Shown one piece after another: positions 48,182 through 55,443 of a stretch of DNA of 64,000 bases. The position numbers and the translations under genes are program-made. The first letter of the stretch is position 1. Each line of letters begins with the position of its first letter. The stretch is from Pseudomonas azotoformans (GTDB taxonomy: Bacteria; Pseudomonadota; Gammaproteobacteria; Pseudomonadales; Pseudomonadaceae): the NCBI RefSeq assembly GCF_900103345.1, contig NZ_LT629702.1, positions 434,001 through 498,000 of the forward strand. Direction: 5' to 3'. The notes below the pieces were generated by a model that did no database searches, was not told where the DNA came from, and saw only the letters and a program-made list of their open reading frames with translations.

Positions 48182-48207
48182 GTGACATCTTGTATGTGTT
48201 GAGCCCG

Positions 48208-48455
48208 CTTGTTGTGGTGAACAGGCTTGTTGTGGCGAACGGGCTTGCTGTGGTGAGGGGGCTTGCTGTGGTGAGCGGGCTTGCCCCGCGTTGGGTGGCG
48301 AAGCCGCCCCAATCCAGGCACCGCATTTATTCAGTTAGAACTCATTGACAGGTTCTGGGGCCGCTTCGCAGCCCAGCGCGGGGCAAGCCCGCTCACCACA
48401 GAAAGCAGGCTCACCACAGAAAGCGGGCTCACCACACAAAGCAGGCTCACAACTA
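48208..48455. repeat. REPIN with symmetric 4 x 18-nt ladders on both arms
   Basis: Left: four tandem 18-mers (48208-48279), e.g. CTTGTTGTGGTGAACAGG, CTTGTTGTGGCGAACGGG, CTTGCTGTGGTGAGGGGG, CTTGCTGTGGTGAGCGGG, running into CTTGCCCCGCG. Right: four tandem 18-mers (48384-48455), CAAGCCCGCTCACCACAG, AAAGCAGGCTCACCACAG, AAAGCGGGCTCACCACAC, AAAGCAGGCTCACAACTA. The last includes the dhaL-type stop codon. Confidence 0.85.
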
Positions 48456-49100
48456 CGCCACCAACCGCGCCTCAACCGATTCGGCAAGGTTGGTCAGGAT
48501 CAGGCAGCACGACACCGCGCCCGCATCCAGTACCCCCAGGGAGCGCTCTCCCAGGCGGCTGGCACGGCCGATCTTGGCCACCAGGTCGCGGGTGGAATCA
48601 CGGCCCTGGGAGGCGGCGCTTTTCATTCGGTGCAACGCTTCGCGGAACGTCGCGCCGCTGGCCTGGGCCTGTTCAAACGCTTCCACCGCCGGGATCAAGG
48701 TATCCATCAGGCACTTGTCACCCACACCCGCATCGCTGATGTCCTGTAGAGAAGTCAGGCCGCCGCGCAGCAGTTTGGCGAAGGTCGCCCCATCGATGCT
48801 GTCGTGGCCGCGCACTTCGTCGGCCATGCCGATAAACAGGCTGCCATACAGCGGGCCCATGGAGCCGCCGATGCCTTCCATCAACGCCAGGGTCAGTTCG
48901 TCCAGCGCCTCGGCCAGGGAAAGTTCGCGGCCCTCCAGGGTCTTGCCGCAGCGCGAGAACCCCTTGGCCATGTTGATGCCGTGGTCGCCGTCGCCGATGG
49001 CGCCGTCCACTTCACTGAGGTATTCGCGGTTGGCGACGATGATCGACACCAGGTTGGTGACGATGGCGCTGCCGGTGTTGCTCGGGAAATGTTCGCGCAT
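48453..49100 (-). CDS. dhaL: DhaL-type kinase subunit (ATP-binding)
   Basis: 215-residue ATP-binding DAK2 domain. The Mg-ATP aspartates are in AIGDGDHGINMAKG, and GGSMGPLYGSLF and DAGVGDKCLMDTL are family segments. With DhaK it forms a two-subunit ketose kinase; the lack of a DhaM gene suggests ATP- rather than PTS-dependence. Next to an SDR and RpiB, erythrulose rather than dihydroxyacetone is a likely substrate (compare DerK/LerK). The stop lies in a REP-ladder unit. Confidence 0.88.
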   Translation of the reverse strand: MREHFPSNTGSAIVTNLVSIIVANREYLSEVDGAIGDGDHGINMAKGFSRCGKTLEGRELSLAEALDELTLALMEGIGGSMGPLYGSLFIGMADEVRGHDSIDGATFAKLLRGGLTSLQDISDAGVGDKCLMDTLIPAVEAFEQAQASGATFREALHRMKSAASQGRDSTRDLVAKIGRASRLGERSLGVLDAGAVSCCLILTNLAESVEARLVA

Positions 49101-49103
49101 GCT

Positions 49104-50105
49104 TCACTCCGACTGGGTCATGCCGATGGAGCGGCAAGGTTGGTCGATCAGGCGGCTCAGCTCGGCGTCGAGGCCAAGCAGGGTCAGGGTCACGCCCATC
49201 ATTTCCAGGGACGTGAAGTAGTTGCCCACGTAACAGCGGTGAATGCGCAGGCCCTTGGCGCGCAGTTGGCGCTCGACCTCGGCGTAGAAGATATACAGCT
49301 CCATCACCGGCGTGGCGCCCAGGCCCGAGACCAGTACCACCACGCTTTGGTCCTGGGTGAAGTCGCGGTCGGCCAGGATCGGCGCGAGCATGCGCTCGGC
49401 CATGGCGGCGGCGGACTCCACCGGCACCACTTCGATACCCGGTTCGCCATGGTGGCCGATGCCCAGTTCCATCAGGCCGTCGGCAATCTGGAAGTTGGGT
49501 TTGCCCACTGCCGGGATGGTGCAGGGCGTGAGCCCCACGCCGATGGAGCGGCAATGGTCCACGGCCTTCTGCGCCACGCGGATCACGCCGTCGAGGTCGT
49601 AGCCCTGGGCGGCGGCGGCACCGCCGATCTTCCACATGAAGATCTCGCCGGCCACGCCACGCCGCTTGGCGATTTCGGCGGGCGGGGCGGAGGCCACGTC
49701 GTCGTTGGCCACCACGGTGCGGATGTCCATGGCTTTGCTGGCGGCCATTTTCATCGCCAGCTTCACGTTCATGTTGTCGCCGGCATAGTTGCCATACAGG
49801 CACGCCACGCCCGCGCCCTGGTCGGCGGCACGGAACGCGTCGAAGAAGCTCTTGGCGGTGGGTGAAGAGAAAATCTCGCCCACCGCCACCGCATCCACCA
49901 ACCCTGGGCCGACATAGCCGAGAAACGCCGGCTCGTGCCCCGAACCGCCGCCAGTGACAATACCGACCTGGCCGGCCGGTGAGGACGTGCGTTTGCGGAT
50001 GACCCGTGGGTTGCTCTCGTACTGCACCAGTTCCGGGTGCGCCAGGAGGATGCCCGCGAGCATGTCCTCGACCACCAGGTCCGCATCATTGATGACTCGA
50101 TTCAT
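49104..50105 (-). CDS. dhaK: DhaK-type kinase subunit (substrate-binding)
   Basis: 333-residue DAK1 domain. The ketose-binding His of the family lies in GIGHHGEPG (about residue 219), with GGGSGHEPA (His57) also conserved. It covalently holds a short ketose (dihydroxyacetone or erythrulose) for phosphorylation by DhaL, whose gene follows after 3 nt. Context argues for D-erythrulose kinase, but sequence alone cannot separate the substrates. Confidence 0.9.
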   Translation of the reverse strand: MNRVINDADLVVEDMLAGILLAHPELVQYESNPRVIRKRTSSPAGQVGIVTGGGSGHEPAFLGYVGPGLVDAVAVGEIFSSPTAKSFFDAFRAADQGAGVACLYGNYAGDNMNVKLAMKMAASKAMDIRTVVANDDVASAPPAEIAKRRGVAGEIFMWKIGGAAAAQGYDLDGVIRVAQKAVDHCRSIGVGLTPCTIPAVGKPNFQIADGLMELGIGHHGEPGIEVVPVESAAAMAERMLAPILADRDFTQDQSVVVLVSGLGATPVMELYIFYAEVERQLRAKGLRIHRCYVGNYFTSLEMMGVTLTLLGLDAELSRLIDQPCRSIGMTQSE

Positions 50106-50141
50106 TGGGTGTTTCCTTGTTCTTATTCGTTTGGAATCGGC

Positions 50142-50900
50142 TTACTGAATGCTGTAGCCGCCGTCGATCACTACGTTTTCCCCGGTGATCATCCTGGCCG
50201 CGTCGCTGACCAGGTACAGCACCAGGCCGGCGATTTCTTCCGGCTGGGCGAAGCGCCCCACCGGGATCTGCAATTTGGCCCGTTCGCCCAGTTCGCCCGC
50301 CCAGGCTTTCTTGCCCAGGGCGGTCTCGACGATGGTCGGTGACACGGCGTTGACGTTGATGCCGTGGGGCGCCCATTCCATGGCCAGCACCTTGGTCATG
50401 CCGACCACGGCGGCCTTGCTCGCGCAGTAGGCCACATGACGGTCCAGGCCGATGACGGCGGCCTGGGAGGCAAGGTTGACGATACGCCCGCCGCCTTGTT
50501 CGATCATGTAGCGGGCACAGGCCTGCGCCACGAAGAAACTGGCCTTGAGGTTGATGTCCAGGGTGGTGTCCCAGGCGTTTTCATCCACGTCCAGGGCCTT
50601 GTCGAGCAGCGCGACCCCCGCGCTGTTGACCAGGTAATCGATGCGCCCGAGCCCGGCAGCGGCCTGGTCGACGACGGCCTGCAGCGAATCGAGCTGGCGC
50701 AGGTCAGCCACCAGCCCCACATGACCCGCGCCGAGGCTGGCAGCCACTTCGACCACCGCCGGGTCACGGTCCAGCAACGCCACCCGGGCGCCGCGCTCCA
50801 CCAGCAACTGGGCACAGGCCAGGCCGATACCGGCGGCGCCCCCGGTGATCACGGCGCAACGGCCGGTGAGGTCGAACGCCTGGTTCCAGAAATTGGACAT
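50142..50900 (-). CDS. SDR family polyol dehydrogenase
   Basis: 252-residue classical short-chain dehydrogenase. NAD site TGGAAGIG (19-26), NSAG motif, catalytic Ser145 (NLASQAAV), Tyr158 and Lys162 (YCASK). An acidic Asp at the end of beta-2 (LLDRD) favours NAD over NADP. In the same operon as the kinase and transporter, it probably oxidises a polyol to the ketose; a D-threitol dehydrogenase (DthD-like) role is the best guess. The ATG at 50900 is preferred to a GTG three codons upstream. Confidence 0.85.
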   Translation of the reverse strand: MSNFWNQAFDLTGRCAVITGGAAGIGLACAQLLVERGARVALLDRDPAVVEVAASLGAGHVGLVADLRQLDSLQAVVDQAAAGLGRIDYLVNSAGVALLDKALDVDENAWDTTLDINLKASFFVAQACARYMIEQGGGRIVNLASQAAVIGLDRHVAYCASKAAVVGMTKVLAMEWAPHGINVNAVSPTIVETALGKKAWAGELGERAKLQIPVGRFAQPEEIAGLVLYLVSDAARMITGENVVIDGGYSIQ

Positions 50901-50914
50901 TGCACACACTCCAC

Positions 50915-51892
50915 TTAGCGTTTTTTCTTGCGCCAGACATCAATCAACACCGCAAGCACGATGATCAATCCCTTGGCCACTTGTTGGTAATACGACGACA
51001 CCCCGAGCAGGTTCAAACCGTTGTTGATCACACCGATCAGCAGCGCGCCAAACAACGTGCCGACAATGCTGCCTGTGCCACCCGACAGGCTGGTGCCGCC
51101 GATCACCACCGCCGCAATCGCATCCAGCTCATAAGACACGCCCGCCTGGGGCAGGGCCGAGGTGGTGCGCGCCGCCAGCACCACCCCGGCCAACCCCGCC
51201 AGCAGGCCGGAAATCACATACACCGAGAACGTGACCTTGCGCACGCCGATGCCGGAGGTGCGCGCGCTTTTTTCGTTGCCGCCCACGGCGTACACGTAGC
51301 GCCCGTAGGTGGTGTAGCGCAGCACCATCCAGAAGATCAGCGCGACCACCGCAAAGATAATGATCGGCACGCCAATGGGGCCTAGCTTGCCGATGCCCAG
51401 GGCGAGGAAGCTGTCCGGCAGGTCGGTGACCGGGCTGCCGTCGTTGAGAATAAAGGTCATGCCCCGCGCCACGCTGAGCATGCCGAGGGTGGCGACAAAG
51501 GGTGGGATGCTCAGGTTGGCTACCATGAAACCGTTGACCACGCCGAGCATGGCCCCGGCAAACATCCCCGCACTCACCGCCGCCAGCAGGCCATAACCCT
51601 GGGTGGCGACCAGCGCGCTGCACAAGCCGGCGAAGGCCAGGATCGAGCCCACCGACAGGTCGATGCCCTTGGTGAGGATCACGTAGGTCATGCCCACCGC
51701 CAGGATGCCGTTGATGGAGGTCTGGCGCAGGATGTCCATCCAGTTGCGCCAGGTCATGAAGTATTCGCTGGAAAACGCCATCACCAGGCACAGCAGGATA
51801 AACACCAGCGGCAGGCCGAAGCGGTCGAGGGACAAGCGCAGGCGGTTGCGCGGCGCGGCAGTGACGGGTGCGGCGAGGACTTTACTGTTCAT
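50915..51892 (-). CDS. Sugar ABC transporter permease (RbsC-like)
   Basis: 325-residue inner-membrane permease; YVILTKGIDLSVGSILAFAGL, IPPFVATLGMLSVARG and AVVIGGTSLSGGTGSI are hallmarks of the ribose/xylose class. ATG overlaps the ATPase stop (51889-51892). No binding protein gene lies in this operon or nearby. Confidence 0.9.
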   Translation of the reverse strand: MNSKVLAAPVTAAPRNRLRLSLDRFGLPLVFILLCLVMAFSSEYFMTWRNWMDILRQTSINGILAVGMTYVILTKGIDLSVGSILAFAGLCSALVATQGYGLLAAVSAGMFAGAMLGVVNGFMVANLSIPPFVATLGMLSVARGMTFILNDGSPVTDLPDSFLALGIGKLGPIGVPIIIFAVVALIFWMVLRYTTYGRYVYAVGGNEKSARTSGIGVRKVTFSVYVISGLLAGLAGVVLAARTTSALPQAGVSYELDAIAAVVIGGTSLSGGTGSIVGTLFGALLIGVINNGLNLLGVSSYYQQVAKGLIIVLAVLIDVWRKKKR

Positions 51893-53376
51893 GAGGCAAG
51901 ACTCAACAAGGCTTCCTGGGAAAGGGCGGTGTCGCTGCTGACGGTCACCAGGCGGCCGCCCTTGAACACCGCGATGCGGTCACTCAGGTGCAGCAGTTCC
52001 GGCGCCTCGGACGAGACCACGATGGCCGCACCGCCGGCGCGCACGAATTCGTCGAGCAGGTGATAGATCTCCTGCTTGGCGCCCTCGTCGATGCCGCGCG
52101 TGGGTTCGTCGCACAGCAGGCAGATCGGCTGGGTCGACAGGCATTTGGCGAGCACCACTTTCTGCTGGTTGCCGCCGCTCATGGACTCCACCGGCAGGTC
52201 CAGGGACGAGATCTTGATCTGCAGGCGCTTGACCATGCTCTGCGCCAGGGCCTGTTCCTTGCGCGCATTGATCACCGACCAGCTCGACAATTGCTTGTAG
52301 GCCGACAGCGCGATGTTGGCGAGGATGCTGGCGCTGAGCACCAGGCCACTGTCCTTGCGGTCTTCGGTGACCAGGGACATGCCGGCGCGGATGGTCGCCG
52401 CCGGGGTGCCGGTGGGCAGGGGCTGGCCTTGCAGGGTGGCGCTGCCGGCGTCCGGCAGGGTCAGGCCATACAGGCAGTTGAGGAATTCGCTGCGCCCCGA
52501 ACCCATCAGCCCATAGATGCCGAGGATTTCGCCCTGGCGCAGTTGCAGGCTGATGTCCTGGAACTCGCCGTCACGGCTCAGGCCATTGACATCCAGGCAC
52601 GTGGCGGCGGCGCATTCGCGGCCGACTTTATGGTCGATGCGCTGCAACTCCTGGCCGACGATGCCGCGCACCAGGTGGGCGCGGTCGATATCGGCCATGC
52701 GCCCGCTTTCCACAAAGGCGCCGTCGCGGAAGATGCTGTAGTCATCGGCAATCTGTGCCAATTCACTCAGGCGGTGCGACACATAGATGATCCCGGCGCC
52801 ACGCGCGGTCAGGCGGCGGATCGCCTTGAACAGGGTTTGCGCTTCGTGTTCGCCGATGGCCGAGGTGGGTTCGTCCATGATCATCACCTGGCAGTCATGG
52901 CTGAACGCCTTGGCGATCTCCACCAGCTGGATCTGCGCCACGCTCAGACGATGCATGGGGCTGGTGGCGTCCACATCGAACTCCAGGCTTTGCAGCAGTT
53001 CGCGGGTGCGTCGGTTCAGTTCCTTGCTGTCGACGATACAACCGGCGCGGCGCGGTTCGCGGCCCAGCCAGATATTTTCGGCGACGGTCATGTAGGGGAT
53101 GGGCTCCAGCTCCTGGGTGATCATCGCCACCCCGGCGGCGAGTGCTGCGCTGGGGCGGTCGAACTGCACGGGCTGGCCGTTGAGCAGGATGCTGCCGGCG
53201 TCACGCTGGGTGATGCCCATCAAGATACTGAGGAAGGTGGATTTGCCGGCGCCATTGCCGCCGCACAGTGCGTGCACGCTGCCGGCCCGCAGGGCCAGGC
53301 GCCCGTCGCGCAGGGCAGGGACCCCGGCGTAGGCCTTGGAAACTTGTTCAGCCTGGAGCAGTAATGGCGGGGCCAT
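51889..53376 (-). CDS. Sugar ABC transporter ATP-binding protein (RbsA-like)
   Basis: 495 residues, two fused ATPase domains: Walker A GGNGAGKST and Walker B VMIMDEPTSA in the first half; GLMGSGRSE, MSGGNQQKVVLAK and LLCDEPTRGID in the second. First gene of the predicted polyol operon ATPase-permease-SDR-dhaK-dhaL. Promoter and TGATCA-type operators lie directly upstream. Confidence 0.9.
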   Translation of the reverse strand: MAPPLLLQAEQVSKAYAGVPALRDGRLALRAGSVHALCGGNGAGKSTFLSILMGITQRDAGSILLNGQPVQFDRPSAALAAGVAMITQELEPIPYMTVAENIWLGREPRRAGCIVDSKELNRRTRELLQSLEFDVDATSPMHRLSVAQIQLVEIAKAFSHDCQVMIMDEPTSAIGEHEAQTLFKAIRRLTARGAGIIYVSHRLSELAQIADDYSIFRDGAFVESGRMADIDRAHLVRGIVGQELQRIDHKVGRECAAATCLDVNGLSRDGEFQDISLQLRQGEILGIYGLMGSGRSEFLNCLYGLTLPDAGSATLQGQPLPTGTPAATIRAGMSLVTEDRKDSGLVLSASILANIALSAYKQLSSWSVINARKEQALAQSMVKRLQIKISSLDLPVESMSGGNQQKVVLAKCLSTQPICLLCDEPTRGIDEGAKQEIYHLLDEFVRAGGAAIVVSSEAPELLHLSDRIAVFKGGRLVTVSSDTALSQEALLSLAS

Positions 53377-53427
53377 CGGTGTGTCCTCTTGCTGATTTTC
53401 TTATTAGGTAGGCTTAGCCAACAGCCT

Positions 53428-53483
53428 GATCATATGATCGGATAGTGATCATATGTTTAAACTGGTCGAGTTAGTTTTGTCAA
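53428..53483 (-). promoter_or_regulatory. Promoter and operators of the polyol operon
   Basis: Minus-strand TTGACA (53478-53483), 17-nt spacer, TTAAAC (53455-53460). Palindrome GATCATATGATC (53428-53439) and a second TGATCATATG (53446-53455) touch the -10 and start region, as expected for repressor sites. The same motif is at the rpiB promoter. Confidence 0.5.
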
Positions 53484-53547
53484 TGGCTTGGCGCAGCATT
53501 CGCCTGAGGTTTTAAGGTTTTAGTGGGTTGTTGCCTTGAAATAAGCC

Positions 53548-53612
53548 TTGACAGCAGCAGGCGTGTCGTCCGCTAATGATTGTGCATAATTTCAGTTAGT
53601 GATCATTTGATC
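53548..53612 (+). promoter_or_regulatory. rpiB promoter and operator
   Basis: TTGACA (53548-53553) with an imperfect -10 GCTAAT 18 nt further. TGATCATTTGATC (53600-53612) lies just after the likely start point and matches the sites at 53428-53455, so one regulator probably controls both divergent units. Confidence 0.5.
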
Positions 53613-53632
53613 GGTCTGATGGAGAAACAGTA

Positions 53633-54115
53633 ATGGGTGCACAAACGACGTTTTCGGTGGCCATCGGATGCGACGAGGCGGGCTTTGAGCTCAAGGAAAT
53701 GCTCAAGCGCTTTATCGAAGGCCTGGGGTATGGGGTCGAGGACTTTGGCTGCCATTCGTCCAGCCCGGTACTGTACCCGGACATCGCAGCAGCGGTGGCC
53801 ACGGCGGTGGGGGCGGGTGAGCAGCGCCTGGGTGTGCTGATCTGTGGCACCGGCATCGGCATGGCGATTTCCGCCAACAAGATCAAGGGCGTGCGGGCGG
53901 CCCAGGCCCACGACACCTATTCGGCCGAGCGTGCACGCAAGAGCAACGATGCGCAGATCCTGTCCATCGGTGCACGGGTGATCGGCCCCGAGTTGGCCAA
54001 GAGCATCGTCAAAGTGTTCCTGGAGTCGGAGTTCGAAGTGGAGCGCTCCGGGAAGAAAGTCGAGCGCATCACTGCGCTCGAACAGGCAAACAGGGCGTTG
54101 CCTTCAGACGACTGA
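53633..54115 (+). CDS. RpiB/LacAB family sugar-phosphate isomerase
   Basis: 160-residue isomerase. The N-terminal AIGCDEAGFELKEML (with the phosphate-binding start) and ICGTGIGMAISANK (catalytic Cys and anion hole) define the RpiB family. Besides ribose-5-phosphate isomerase, members act on D-erythrulose-4-phosphate (DerI), giving D-erythrose-4-phosphate. The divergent kinase operon with the same operator makes the latter attractive. GGAG precedes the ATG. Confidence 0.88.
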   Translation: MGAQTTFSVAIGCDEAGFELKEMLKRFIEGLGYGVEDFGCHSSSPVLYPDIAAAVATAVGAGEQRLGVLICGTGIGMAISANKIKGVRAAQAHDTYSAERARKSNDAQILSIGARVIGPELAKSIVKVFLESEFEVERSGKKVERITALEQANRALPSDD

Positions 54116-54121
54116 GCCGCG

Positions 54122-55387
54122 TCAGAATACCGCCTTGACCTGCAGGCCCAGCACCAGGGCGTTGTCGATGTTGTCACCGGAAAACGCCCCCGGCTCGATG
54201 ATGTATTGCACATCCGGGCGCAGGGTCAGCCAGGGGGTGGCCTGGTAGCCGTAGCTGAGTTCGATCAGTTGCTCGGCGTTGTTCAGGTTGGGGTAGTCGG
54301 TCCCGGCCTTGAAAGCGGCCAGTTCCTGTACGTCGCGGCTGCGTGGGTTGGGCACGGCACGGCCATAGCCCAGCGCGACGGTGTCCCGCGGCCGGCCTTC
54401 GAACGGTTTGTACAGCACCACCCCTGCGCCATACCACTTGCTGAACGGCGACGCCGCTTCGCTGGCGGCAGAATACTGGCCGAAGGCGTGCAGCACACGA
54501 CCGCTGGAGGAATCCGAAGCCCACACCGCCTGGTCGATCAGCAGGTAGTGACCGCCGCGACCGCTGACTTCCTTGTTGCTGCCGATGCGTTTCACGTCGG
54601 AGCTGTCGTAGTAATAACCCAGCTTGTATTCACCCGGCAGGCTGCCGGCGTGTTTGTAGATCAATTCGATGGGCACCACGGTGCCGGTGGTGTGCTTGGG
54701 GTCCAGGCGCCAGGCGCGGCTGGAGTTGCCGTTGCTTTGCGGGTCGACGTTGAACGCGGCTACGCGCAGTTGCCAAGACGGCGAGAAGTCATATTTCACC
54801 CGCGCACCCAGGCGTGCATTCGGGTAGTTGGTCCAGCCGCTGCCGCCGGACATGTTCAGCGGGTGCCCGCAGAACCCGGCGTTCATGAAGTTGCACAAGA
54901 TCCCGCTGTCGAGGCCGCCGAGGTCATTGCCCATGGCCATGTAGCCGAGCTTGACGTTCAGCGCCGGGGTGAACAGCGTGCGCTCGTAGCTCAACTCGGT
55001 GAGGCGAGTGTAGAGGCCGCCGTAGTTTTCCTGGATCGGCAGGCGGTTGCCCACCAGGTCCTCGGACGCACTGTTGCCGCGTCGGTCATTGATCGTGAGC
55101 TGGATGCGATCGCCATGGGTCAAGCCGTAGAGCTTGCCCAGGTCGAACTGCACGCCGAGCTTGAGGTTCTGCGAGTAGCGCGCCGAGCGGTGCTGGCCGC
55201 CATGGGCGTTGTAGGCGGTCTCGCCGCTGTAGTCGCCGCTGAAGCGGATGCCCTGTGCGTCGAGTTCACGGCGCAGGCCGCCCCAGTCGCCGGTCAGGGT
55301 GGTGTCATCGGCTTGCACGGGCAGGGCCGCGCCCAGGGCCAGGCCCAGCAGCAGGCGCCCAAGGGGAATATGAGAAGTGGGGGTCAT
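54122..55387 (-). CDS. oprB: Carbohydrate-selective porin OprB
   Basis: 421-residue outer-membrane porin. Signal peptide ends at about PVQA, then LTGDWGGLRRELDAQGIRFSGDY, the standard OprB opening, and the barrel ends with aromatic VKAVF. It allows glucose and other sugars across the outer membrane. It is directly downstream of glucose dehydrogenase (56 bp), so periplasmic oxidation and entry are linked. The ATG at 55387 gives a normal signal peptide; a GTG upstream is possible. Confidence 0.9.
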   Translation of the reverse strand: MTPTSHIPLGRLLLGLALGAALPVQADDTTLTGDWGGLRRELDAQGIRFSGDYSGETAYNAHGGQHRSARYSQNLKLGVQFDLGKLYGLTHGDRIQLTINDRRGNSASEDLVGNRLPIQENYGGLYTRLTELSYERTLFTPALNVKLGYMAMGNDLGGLDSGILCNFMNAGFCGHPLNMSGGSGWTNYPNARLGARVKYDFSPSWQLRVAAFNVDPQSNGNSSRAWRLDPKHTTGTVVPIELIYKHAGSLPGEYKLGYYYDSSDVKRIGSNKEVSGRGGHYLLIDQAVWASDSSSGRVLHAFGQYSAASEAASPFSKWYGAGVVLYKPFEGRPRDTVALGYGRAVPNPRSRDVQELAAFKAGTDYPNLNNAEQLIELSYGYQATPWLTLRPDVQYIIEPGAFSGDNIDNALVLGLQVKAVF

Positions 55388-55443
55388 GCGGGTTTTTCCA
55401 GGCACAAGGCGCGACGCCGGGGAGGCGCCGCGCGAACGGGGGG

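Noticed and set aside
48208..48455. CRISPR array
   Set aside because: Units are contiguous 18-mers without spacers and are mirrored around a REPIN; no cas genes.
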